From assembly GCA_964393335.1 (NCBI GenBank), contig CAYMTN010000141.1:1-14449 (forward strand): a stretch of DNA of 14,449 nt, in the 5' to 3' direction. The first letter of the stretch is position 1, and each line of letters begins with the position of its first letter. A program made the position numbers and the translations under genes. The notes under the pieces were generated by a model. That model was not told where the DNA came from. It searched no databases and saw only the letters and a program-made list of their open reading frames with translations. This DNA comes from CAYMTN01 sp964393335 (lineage in GTDB: Bacteria; Chloroflexota; Anaerolineae; Aggregatilineales; Aggregatilineaceae). This document shows, piece after piece, positions 1 through 7,559 of this stretch.

Positions 1-174
1 TGATCATACACCCAGTTTACTCTACTCTCTGGCCTATTGTGAAGGTTAACTACTGACGCGCAGCGGGGGAGACCGGTATTGATCCTTCAGTGAGGCGCGT
101 GTTTGCGCGCGCGTCCCGCGCTAAGTACTATTGAGAGCCACATGAACCTGCCACGCCGCCATAGGGTGTGATTT

Positions 175-1812
175 GTGTCCGAAAGCCAGACTGCTCCGTC
201 ATCGGGATCGCTGAATGTACGTCCCCGGTTGCTGCTCATCGTGTTGCTGAGTGTGGCGGGTCTGGCTTTTGCCGCGCGTGTGATACCGGAACCGCGCACT
301 ATCGATGATGCGTTCATCACTTTTCGCTACAGTCGAAACCTCGTTGAAGGCGAAGGATTCGTTTATAACCCCGGCTCGCGCACCTTAGGCACGACGACCC
401 CACTGTACACGCTGCTGATGGCGGGCATCGGCTGGATCACTGGTAGCGAGCAGTATCCCTGGCTCGCGCTGATCACCAACGCGGCAGCGGATTCGGTGAC
501 GGCTGTGCTCCTGGCGCTGGTTTTGTACCGCGTGACGGGGCGGATAGGCCCGGCAGGGCTGATCGGCGTGCTGTGGGCCGTCAATCCCATGAGTGTGACG
601 TTTGCTGTTGGGGGCATGGAAACCAGCGTCGCGATTATGTGGGCGGTGGCGGCTGCTTACCTCTACCTGACTCGACACGAGCGTTGGATGGCGGTCTGTG
701 CTGCGTTTGGCATCCTGACACGCATTGATTCTGTTATCTGGGCTGGTCCGCTGTTTGTGCACCAGTTCATCACGGGTTGGCGTGCCGCACGGGCTGACCC
801 TGCCAGACGCGGCTGGCGGTGGCTGCCCTGGCAGAGTTGGGCAATCGTTGTGGCGCTCCTGGCTCCCTGGTACCTGTTCAGTTGGGCTTATTTTGGCACG
901 CTGTTGTCACGGTCGCTGGAGGCAAAACGCCTGGCTTACCACGTCGGCAGTTTGCATGCCCTGACGCGCTTCCTCCAACACATTGCCACGCCGTTTTTCG
1001 AGCATGTGACGTTGGGGCGGGTGGGTATCATCATTGGGATCGTGCTGTACCCGGCGCTGGCCGGGGTGGGTACGCTGTATACATCGCGGCGATATCCCCG
1101 CCTGATCCCGTACCTGCTCTATCCCTGGCTGTACATCACTATTTTCAGCGTGATGAATCCACTCATCTTCCGCTGGTATCTTGCCCCGACGCTGCCCGCG
1201 TATTTCCTGGCGATTCTTTTGGGCGTTTGGGCGCTTATCGAATCGATCACGGTGACGATCAAACGCCCGCACGCGCTGCCAGCCGCCGTTGGTGTGGTCG
1301 GCCTGCTGTTCGTGGTGTTTTCGCTGAACGCCTGGGTGCTGCACCCGGATCACGGCCCGGATCGCCCCGCGCCGGATATGGCATGGCACCAGATCGAGCT
1401 GTATTACCGCGAAATGGGCGAGACGCTGCGCCAGGAGTACGGGGTGACCGCCAATACACTCGTCGCAGCAGGGGATATTGGCGCGGTAGGGTATTACAGC
1501 CGGGCGCGGATTCTGGATACCGTCGGATTGGTAACCCCGGAGATCGCCAACTATTACCCCCTCGACCAAAGCCTGTTGGTCGAGGGAGCCAATTATGCCG
1601 TGCCACCGGCTATCATTTTTGACTACAAGCCGGAGTATATTGTCTTGATGGAAGATTTCGTGCAGAATGGATTGGCGCGGGACCCGGCGTTTGACGCGCT
1701 GTATGCTCTGGTGAAGGTCATCCCAACGGATTTTTACGGGGACAGGATGCTGCTCTACCAGCGGCGCGATCTGGCTGAGGGCCTGCCTGCAGAGACGGGC
1801 GGATCGTCATGA
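175..1812 (+). CDS. GT-C fold membrane glycosyltransferase (DDAFITFRY family)
   Basis: Polytopic membrane protein of 545 residues, probably a polyprenyl-phosphate-sugar-dependent glycosyltransferase acting on the outer face of the membrane. Seen: a first membrane segment at about 18-35, then the acidic motif IDDAFITFRYSRNL (43-56), which sits where GT-C enzymes carry their catalytic/metal-binding acid in the first extracytoplasmic loop. Further family-like motifs are GTTTPLYT (72-79), GGMETSVAI (146-154) and TRIDSVI (182-188). About ten hydrophobic segments run to residue 388. A soluble C-terminal domain follows, with DIGAVGYYSRARILD (434-448). The start is GTG at 175: an in-frame stop at 169-171 excludes the upstream ATG at 142, and AGGGTG at 163-168 is a usable ribosome-binding site. 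Acceptor and donor cannot be told. The next gene is 221 bp away, so a shared operon is unlikely. The family call is confident; the exact sugar transferred is unknown. Confidence 0.8.
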   Translation: MSESQTAPSSGSLNVRPRLLLIVLLSVAGLAFAARVIPEPRTIDDAFITFRYSRNLVEGEGFVYNPGSRTLGTTTPLYTLLMAGIGWITGSEQYPWLALITNAAADSVTAVLLALVLYRVTGRIGPAGLIGVLWAVNPMSVTFAVGGMETSVAIMWAVAAAYLYLTRHERWMAVCAAFGILTRIDSVIWAGPLFVHQFITGWRAARADPARRGWRWLPWQSWAIVVALLAPWYLFSWAYFGTLLSRSLEAKRLAYHVGSLHALTRFLQHIATPFFEHVTLGRVGIIIGIVLYPALAGVGTLYTSRRYPRLIPYLLYPWLYITIFSVMNPLIFRWYLAPTLPAYFLAILLGVWALIESITVTIKRPHALPAAVGVVGLLFVVFSLNAWVLHPDHGPDRPAPDMAWHQIELYYREMGETLRQEYGVTANTLVAAGDIGAVGYYSRARILDTVGLVTPEIANYYPLDQSLLVEGANYAVPPAIIFDYKPEYIVLMEDFVQNGLARDPAFDALYALVKVIPTDFYGDRMLLYQRRDLAEGLPAETGGSS

Positions 1813-1863
1813 AGCTCGTGCCAGACGCGCTGTATATGTCGATTTGCCGCGTGAGCGGGTCAA

Positions 1864-1892
1864 TTTGCATCCGGCTCCGGTTCCTGTACAAT
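1864..1892 (+). promoter_or_regulatory. Possible sigma70-type promoter of the permease operon
   Basis: TTTGCA (1864-1869) and TACAAT (1887-1892) are 17 bp apart. This gives a 4/6 match at -35 and 5/6 at -10. Transcription would start near 1899, about 135 bp before the first permease start codon. The same TACAAT hexamer forms the -10 of a better promoter on the other strand at 9138-9143. A second candidate -10, TATGAT at 1980-1985, lacks a convincing -35. Confidence 0.4.
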
Positions 1893-1916
1893 GCTGGTGT
1901 ATTGGCGTTAACCAAC

Positions 1917-1933
1917 CTTAAAAGTGTTTTAAG
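1917..1933. promoter_or_regulatory. 17-bp perfect dyad, possible operator
   Basis: CTTAAAA and TTTTAAG form perfect 7-bp arms around a 3-bp centre (gtg). The site lies in the AT-rich gap before the permease operon, at about +19 to +35 relative to the proposed start near 1899, where a bound repressor could block elongation. It does not have the central CG typical of many LacI-family operators, so no regulator family is assigned. The arms are too AT-rich and the loop too short for a strong terminator, and no T-run follows. Confidence 0.4.
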
Positions 1934-2033
1934 CCGTAGTTTACTGTAGTGAGTTATACGTGTGCGGCGATTCATTCGATATGATTAATCAGTCCCGCTT
2001 TGATCTGACTGTCTGCACTCAAGGGATGTAGCG

Positions 2034-4541
2034 ATGACAACTGTGTCGCTCAGCAGCCATGACCAACAACGTGCTGAAGAGGAACAGTACCTCATCACCG
2101 GAAAACGCCGTCGAAAGATCCGCGAGGCGTTGGCCGGTTATTTGTTTGTGCTCCCGGCGGCGGTTGCAACCTTTGTGTTCGGGTTGTGGCCGGTTGTGGC
2201 TGGATTTTATGAAAGCATCAAATCCGGCTCGCCGATCACGAACAAGTACGTGGGCCTCTATAACTACGTGCGCTCGTTGGGCAGCCTGACCTATGTGTTT
2301 ATGTTTGCCTTGTGTTTTATTTTTGTGTACCTGGGTTACCGGTCCTGGCGAAGGGCTTACCGTCATCAGCAAGAGAACGGCGGCAACCTGTACTATTTTC
2401 TCGTACCGGGGCTGGTGCTGGGGGCCGGAATCGTGTCGCTGGCGTTTCTGTTGGTAACCGGCGTTAAGGGCTACGGCTGGTTCCCGGTGACGCTGATCGT
2501 ACTGGCGCTGGCCGGATTCTACACGGCGGACTATTTTCAGCGCAGTCAGAATAACTGGAAGATGTCTCACCTGGCGGAAACGTGGCTGTTGTTCGCCGGG
2601 ATTGGACTGGTATGGATCGTCGGGCCCCGCCTGCTGCCGGGTGGCACGGCAGGCACAGCCGGCTGGCTGGTGCTGGTGGCACTGATGGGGCTGCTGGGCT
2701 ACTGGGCGCTGCTGCGGCTGGCGCGTATCCAGACCGGGACTTACGTCGGCGCAAGCATCATGGTTAGCCTGTTGATATTGATGGCGATCCTGCTGGGACG
2801 TTACACGATCAGCCAGATGGAGACGAATGTCAAAGAGGCGCAGCAGATCGCCACGTTGATCTTTAACCAGCGCGTGCTGGATGGCATGGTGAACGTCGTC
2901 GATGATAATGCGCGCGTCAACAACCTGTCGTTTGAAGATGGGCAGGTCGTCGTCGAAGTGACCGTGAATGGGCAGACGATCCAGGCTCCGCTGGCCCCGG
3001 ATGTCTACAACGAACTACCGGTTGATAAAATCCAGCGTCTTGAAACCGCGTTTGCGAATAACCAGAAGGTCCAGGTTGTGATGCCGGACGGCAGCATCGC
3101 CGAAGGACAGATCACGGGGCTTCCTCAAGGGCAGCGGTTGGGCGTTTCATTCCTGGCCGACAACCCGCAGGCGGTGCGCGAGATCGATATCTATTCCGCG
3201 CTGGATGTGGGTGAAGCGGTAGTCCAGAACGGCGGGCATAGCGAGCCGCTGTACAAGCAGGTTTACGCGTCGCTGGCCATCCTGCTGGGGATGGCGACGA
3301 TCTATACCATGACCTGGGTACGCCGCCAGCTTGACGACGAAGAAAATCCGCGCGCATATCGCTGGCTGCACTATGGCCGCCTGATGATGGGTGCCGCGGT
3401 TTTTCTGACGTTCATGTATCTGGTCGGCTCCATCCAACTCAGCCAGCAAACGGCATCGGGCATGGGGGCGTTGACGGAAGACCAGTTTGACCGCGCCTAC
3501 GAGTTCGCCACCGGGCAGATGCCGCGTGCGACTCTGCGTCCGGAAGTGCTCAAAGCGCAGTTGTTATATTGGCCGCAGGTGTTCTCGATCGCGGTCGGCG
3601 CATTTTTGATTGGCGCGGCGTACCTGGTCTGGCAGAGCGCCCAAAAACGAGAGACGCCGCTTGGATTCGGCGCGACGATCTTTCTGGCTATATTGATGAT
3701 GGTCGGCGGTTGGCTGCTGCTGGCCGAACTGCCGCAAACGCTCGCGTTAGGTGGGCGCGAAACGCAGGAGGCCATGGACGCCCTTAGCCGCACGGCCATG
3801 TACTCGATTGGGACGGTGCCGGTCCAGCTTGCTTTGGGGTTGGTGCTGGCGTACCTGCTGTTTTCCGAGATTTCATGGGGCAAGTCGATCTTTCGTGTGA
3901 TCTACTTCATGCCCTATATTGCGCCGAGCGTGGCCACTTCGACGGTATTCCTGGTGATTTTTCGCCTGGACCCGACCAGCCTGGCAAACCGGGTGCTGGG
4001 CATATTTGGGCTTGAGCCGCTGAAATGGCTCAAAGAACCGAACGGCATTTTCCGCATTTTTTACGAGCAAGTATTGGGCGGGAATCCGTTGAACATTCCG
4101 GAGGGTTTGGCCGGTCCCAGCCTGGCGCTGACGACCGTAATTCTGTACAACATTTGGGTGTTTGCCGGGTACAATGCGGTCGTGTTCCTGGCGGGCCTGG
4201 GCGCGATTCCGCCGGAGCTGTATGAAGCGGCGGAGGTGGATGGTGCCGGGCGCTGGTCACGTTTCCGCAGTATCACACTACCGCTGCTTTCCCCGACGAC
4301 ATTTTTCCTCTCGATGTTGTCGGTCATTGGCACGTTTAAAGCGTTTTCGCATATTTATGTGCTGCGTGCGCAGGCAACCGGCAAAGCGATCGATACCATG
4401 AGCGTCCACATCTTTAACGTGCTGTACTCGGCTAACGATCCGGGTTACGCGGCAGCGCTGGCGTTCAGCCTGTTTGGCGTGATCCTGGTGCTGACTCTCG
4501 TACAAAACCGTCTGGCAAGGGAGCAAGTCTTCTATGGCTAG
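2034..4541 (+). CDS. MalF-type ABC sugar permease with a ~500-residue insertion
   Basis: Inner-membrane permease subunit of a carbohydrate (CUT1-type) ABC importer. Canonical parts are split: TM1 at 34-60 followed by the family signature KYVGLYNYVR (71-80), and the rest of the family core from about 588 to 835. That core includes the EAA loop EAAEVDGAG...ITLP (731-750), which contacts the ATPase. Between them lie about 500 residues not expected in the usual ~300-residue protein: ten further hydrophobic segments (about 84-101, 119-141, 148-165, 182-199, 210-228, 238-256, 409-427, 449-466, 513-533, 545-564) and a soluble stretch at 257-408. Basic residues at 24-28, 103-110, 429-443 and 537-539 fit a cytoplasmic N terminus, a cytoplasmic EAA loop and an extracytoplasmic soluble domain, giving about 16 helices. 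AAGGGA at 2021-2026 is the ribosome-binding site. The stop overlaps the next start by 8 bp, suggesting translational coupling. The substrate is unknown. Confidence 0.88.
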   Translation: MTTVSLSSHDQQRAEEEQYLITGKRRRKIREALAGYLFVLPAAVATFVFGLWPVVAGFYESIKSGSPITNKYVGLYNYVRSLGSLTYVFMFALCFIFVYLGYRSWRRAYRHQQENGGNLYYFLVPGLVLGAGIVSLAFLLVTGVKGYGWFPVTLIVLALAGFYTADYFQRSQNNWKMSHLAETWLLFAGIGLVWIVGPRLLPGGTAGTAGWLVLVALMGLLGYWALLRLARIQTGTYVGASIMVSLLILMAILLGRYTISQMETNVKEAQQIATLIFNQRVLDGMVNVVDDNARVNNLSFEDGQVVVEVTVNGQTIQAPLAPDVYNELPVDKIQRLETAFANNQKVQVVMPDGSIAEGQITGLPQGQRLGVSFLADNPQAVREIDIYSALDVGEAVVQNGGHSEPLYKQVYASLAILLGMATIYTMTWVRRQLDDEENPRAYRWLHYGRLMMGAAVFLTFMYLVGSIQLSQQTASGMGALTEDQFDRAYEFATGQMPRATLRPEVLKAQLLYWPQVFSIAVGAFLIGAAYLVWQSAQKRETPLGFGATIFLAILMMVGGWLLLAELPQTLALGGRETQEAMDALSRTAMYSIGTVPVQLALGLVLAYLLFSEISWGKSIFRVIYFMPYIAPSVATSTVFLVIFRLDPTSLANRVLGIFGLEPLKWLKEPNGIFRIFYEQVLGGNPLNIPEGLAGPSLALTTVILYNIWVFAGYNAVVFLAGLGAIPPELYEAAEVDGAGRWSRFRSITLPLLSPTTFFLSMLSVIGTFKAFSHIYVLRAQATGKAIDTMSVHIFNVLYSANDPGYAAALAFSLFGVILVLTLVQNRLAREQVFYG

Positions 4542-5856
4542 TACTACTGCAGCGTCCGGTGGGCGTGCACTGCCTGCGGCTCAGGATGCGGCGGTCACGC
4601 CCGCCCCGTATCGCCGCCGGGGGATTCATATCAGTCTATTCCAGGTGTTCGTGTACGTGCTCCTGACCCTGGGAGCGATCCTGTTTGTGATGCCATTCCT
4701 GTGGATGGTTAGCACGTCACTGCAAAAACAAGGCGACATTGTACGCGGGCGGTTTATTCCCTCGCTGGATTTTTTGTCGGTTACGGCGATTGAAGACGCC
4801 GATCTCAACCGGACAATGCAAGATTTTCTGGATGCTGACGAGATTCCGCCCTATCTGGTTGACGTGCGTTCACAGATCGAAGACAGCAAGCTCAAGCGGG
4901 ACTTGACGCTCGACGGGTATCTGCGCACACAGAAAATCGGGTATGCGTCGTTCGATATCAACATCGATCTGCCGGTTGTCAACAGTTTTTGGACCTTTGA
5001 GCAGCGTTATGTCGTGGTCGGCGGCGCGGCGCATTATGTCGAAGCCTGGGACGAATCGAATTTCTCCAAGTACTTCTTTAACAGCGTCAAAGTAGCCATT
5101 CTGACCATCCTGGCGCAAACCACGACATCGATCATGGCCGCGTATGCCTTTGCGCGGATCGAGTTTCCGGGGCGGAATCTGCTGTTCAGCATTTTTCTGG
5201 CGACCATCTTCATCCCAACGATGGTCGTGTTGATTCCCAACCGTAATACGGTGACCAGCATCGACCGGTTCTTCTCGGAAGATTTCACGCAAAAACAAGA
5301 CGACTGGGGCATCACCAGCGCCCGCAGAACCATCGCCAAGCCGATCCACGACGCGCTAGATGCGGTTGGTCTGGAAAACTTCCTGGGTCTGGGCAACTTC
5401 TTCACTGTCGATGGCCCGATTAGCTGGAAATGGGTCGATAGCTGGCCGGCGCTGGTCTTTCCATTTTTGGCCAGCACGTTCAGCATTTTCCTGCTGCGGC
5501 AGTTCTTCTTACAGATTCCTGACGATCTGTGGGATGCAGCGCGGATCGACGGGGCGGGGCACCTGCGGTTTCTGTTCCAGGTCGTCGTGCCAATTTCACG
5601 CGCGGCCATCGTGACGACGATAATTTTCACCTTTATCGGGACGTGGAACGCGCTGGAATGGCCGCTCCTGGTGACGTTTACCGACAATTGGCGACCCATT
5701 TCCTACGGGTTGTATGCCTTCACCACTGAGGCGGGTTCCGATCTGAACCTGCTGATGGCCGGGTCGGTGATCACGTTGGTACCGGTGCTCGTGTTGTACT
5801 TGATCGCGCAAAAACAATTCACGGAAGGTATTGCAACATCCGGCTTGAAGGGTTAG
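4534..5856 (+). CDS. MalG-type ABC sugar permease with two extracytoplasmic insertions
   Basis: Second permease subunit, partner of the overlapping upstream gene. Seen: TM1 at 36-60, the helix set around 180-235 with the family signature AAYAFARIEFPGR (202-214), FLLRQFFLQIP (319-329), the EAA loop WDAARIDGAG...VVPIS (333-355), further helices at 357-380 and 405-425, and the typical C-terminal ending in GLKG. Family members are usually 275-300 residues; this one is 440. The excess falls in two places, about 72-170 between TM1 and TM2 and about 240-302 between TM3 and TM4. Both are extracytoplasmic in the known MalG topology. The first insertion is hydrophilic and acidic, with charged, possibly helical sequence at 86-125. 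AAGGGAG at 4517-4523, inside the previous gene, is the ribosome-binding site. No binding protein or ATPase gene adjoins the pair in this window. Confidence 0.9.
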   Translation: MASTTAASGGRALPAAQDAAVTPAPYRRRGIHISLFQVFVYVLLTLGAILFVMPFLWMVSTSLQKQGDIVRGRFIPSLDFLSVTAIEDADLNRTMQDFLDADEIPPYLVDVRSQIEDSKLKRDLTLDGYLRTQKIGYASFDINIDLPVVNSFWTFEQRYVVVGGAAHYVEAWDESNFSKYFFNSVKVAILTILAQTTTSIMAAYAFARIEFPGRNLLFSIFLATIFIPTMVVLIPNRNTVTSIDRFFSEDFTQKQDDWGITSARRTIAKPIHDALDAVGLENFLGLGNFFTVDGPISWKWVDSWPALVFPFLASTFSIFLLRQFFLQIPDDLWDAARIDGAGHLRFLFQVVVPISRAAIVTTIIFTFIGTWNALEWPLLVTFTDNWRPISYGLYAFTTEAGSDLNLLMAGSVITLVPVLVLYLIAQKQFTEGIATSGLKG

Positions 5857-5868
5857 GCCGACACACAT

Positions 5869-5935
5869 CGCCCCGACTGCACGTGGCGGGTTGTAGCGGA
5901 GTCATCCGCGATTCTGTACAATCGGGGCGTTTCTT
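5869..5935 (+). terminator. Probable branched terminator after the permease operon
   Basis: CGCCCCGA (5869-5876) pairs perfectly with TCGGGGCG (5922-5929) and is followed at once by TTTCTT. The 45-nt interval contains a second perfect hairpin, GCGGA/TCCGC with a 4-nt loop (5896-5909). The position, just after the permease stop, and the T-rich tail fit a Rho-independent terminator, although the long branched loop is not standard. TACAAT at 5917-5922 lies inside it and may serve as a -10 for the next gene, but no good -35 is visible. Confidence 0.5.
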
Positions 5936-5960
5936 GTCCAGCATATAGTCTGATTGTTGA

Positions 5961-7556
5961 ATGATCATCTGGCGGCGGATTCTTCGTACTGTAATTGGCA
6001 TTTGTCTGGCAGGATACTCGCTTTCCCCAGCGGTGTGGTCAGCCCAACCCGACGTAGCCCCATGCGGGTACGTGGAAGGGTTCGATCTGCCGGTCCCCGA
6101 TATCGACACAAATCAGACCGATTTTGCCATCTATCGCGCCCGGTTTGGCGGCCTGCACACCGGCATCGACGTGTCGTTTGAGCAGTTGGGCGAACCGGTA
6201 CGCGCGGCGGCGCGCGGGCGCGTGACGTACAGCGATCCCGCCGGGTGGGATACCGAAAAAGGAGTCGTCGTCATCCAGCACACCATGCCGGACGGCTCGT
6301 TGGTGAATACGCTGTACGGCCATATGGAAGAACTGAACGATCATTATTTCCCCGCAGTGGGTCAATGCGTTGAGCGAGGGGCGATCATCGGTGCGGTCGG
6401 ATTTCCCTCGCGGGGCCGTCCCCACCTGCATTACGAGATTCGCACCCGCTACCGGTATGAAGGCGGGCCGGGTTATACACAGGTCAATCCGCTCGAACTG
6501 GGGTGGCTGCACCCGCTCGATTTCACGTTTCTGGCGCGTATCTGGGTGCTGCCAGCCTATCGCAGTCATTTTTCGATGGTAGAGAGCGCCACGCTGCCGC
6601 CGCTGCCGCTGGCAGACGGTTATGTTGTCGTGCGCAGCGGTCATTTACAGGGTTTGACGACCGGTGGCGCGCCTCTGTGGGAATTCGATACGCTGGGCAG
6701 TGTAACCGGCTTGCTGGCTCTGCCGGATGGACGCGTGTTGGCGGCTACTTCCGTCAACCAGGTGCTCGTGTTGAATCAGGGCAGTATCAGCGCCTTGTGG
6801 CAGCTTCCCAAACCTGCCCTGACTCCGCCTGTGCTGTTGGGCGGCGCAGTAGTTTTTATGGCCGATGATTTTGCGCTAATGGCCTTCACGCCGGATGGGC
6901 TGCCGCTGTGGCAGACGGCGTCACTGGGTGACCGCGCCGTGAGGTGGGTGATCAATCAAGACCGGATCGCAATTGCCGCACAAAACAACGCGCTGTGGGT
7001 CGTAGACGGTGATGGCGGCGTTCTGTACCAGGCGACATACGCCGAGCTGCCTGTGCCGTTTGCCGCGCCAGATGGGGGATTCACGGTATTGAGCGGCACG
7101 ACGATCTGGCAGCTCGATGCGGGGTTTGCGCGGACGCCGCTGGTGGATACCCAACGCACGTTTACCGCTGATGCCGAACTGCTGCGCGGGCCAACGGGTA
7201 TGTTATACGTTTACACGGGAGAAGGGCGCGCGCTGTACAGTTATGCGCCGGATGGCGGCCTGCTATGGATCGCATACATGCCGGGCAGCCATTTACGCCC
7301 GCCGTTGTTGGGCATTGGAGGCGGGCGGCTCGTTTATGCCCTGAGCATGGACGGGCAGCTTCTGGCGTTCGATACCGGCGACGGGCGTTTGATCGCCCAA
7401 CTGGCCCTATACAACGGCGGCATTGACGGATCGGCTTCGGCGCGCTGGTTGGATGTCCAGCCGGATGACGCCGTCACGTTTGGCGGCGGCTACCTATCCG
7501 TCGTGACAATTGCCGGACTCGACCTGCTGCCGGATGGCGACTCCAGCCAGGACTGA
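5961..7556 (+). CDS. Secreted M23/LytM-type peptidase fused to a PQQ-like beta-propeller
   Basis: Residues 1-28 look like a signal peptide (basic start, hydrophobic core, AVWSA before the predicted cut). Residues about 60-185 form an M23 domain: H66 and D70 of HTGID, H121 of YGHM, and HLHYE at 155-159. Together these supply the zinc ligands (H66, D70, H157) and the catalytic histidines, so the enzyme should be active. M23 enzymes cut peptide cross-bridges of peptidoglycan or other Gly-rich peptides. From about 220 to the end, repeated units of the type DG-x-LW-x (GGAPLW 235-240, DGLPLW 312-317, DGGVLY 351-356, DGGLLW 431-436, GDGRLI 473-478) indicate a PQQ-like propeller, usually a protein- or ligand-binding scaffold. 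The ATG has only a weak ribosome-binding site. The gene ends 3 bp from the convergent NIF3-family gene. The domain calls are confident; the substrate is not known. Confidence 0.85.
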   Translation: MIIWRRILRTVIGICLAGYSLSPAVWSAQPDVAPCGYVEGFDLPVPDIDTNQTDFAIYRARFGGLHTGIDVSFEQLGEPVRAAARGRVTYSDPAGWDTEKGVVVIQHTMPDGSLVNTLYGHMEELNDHYFPAVGQCVERGAIIGAVGFPSRGRPHLHYEIRTRYRYEGGPGYTQVNPLELGWLHPLDFTFLARIWVLPAYRSHFSMVESATLPPLPLADGYVVVRSGHLQGLTTGGAPLWEFDTLGSVTGLLALPDGRVLAATSVNQVLVLNQGSISALWQLPKPALTPPVLLGGAVVFMADDFALMAFTPDGLPLWQTASLGDRAVRWVINQDRIAIAAQNNALWVVDGDGGVLYQATYAELPVPFAAPDGGFTVLSGTTIWQLDAGFARTPLVDTQRTFTADAELLRGPTGMLYVYTGEGRALYSYAPDGGLLWIAYMPGSHLRPPLLGIGGGRLVYALSMDGQLLAFDTGDGRLIAQLALYNGGIDGSASARWLDVQPDDAVTFGGGYLSVVTIAGLDLLPDGDSSQD

Positions 7557-7559
7557 CGG

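Noticed and set aside
97..120. Alternating GCGCG tract upstream of the first gene
   Set aside because: Short, without a T-run or a clear stem; common by chance in a GC-rich genome.
102..131. TTTGCG and TACTAT as a promoter for the first gene
   Set aside because: Weak matches at both hexamers in a GC-repeat-rich stretch; not strong enough to list.
819..1622. 267-codon plus-strand reading frame inside the first gene
   Set aside because: Out-of-frame shadow of the glycosyltransferase; the main frame carries the membrane segments and motifs.
1809..1949. 46-codon frame starting at an ATG that overlaps the glycosyltransferase stop
   Set aside because: No recognisable motif; it runs through the proposed promoter and dyad of the permease operon, and a coding role is not supported.
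2274..3788. The permease insertion as a separate gene joined by a frameshift or assembly error
   Set aside because: The frame is continuous, helix number and charge pattern fit one consistent topology, and there is no internal ribosome-binding site with a plausible start at the border where the core resumes.
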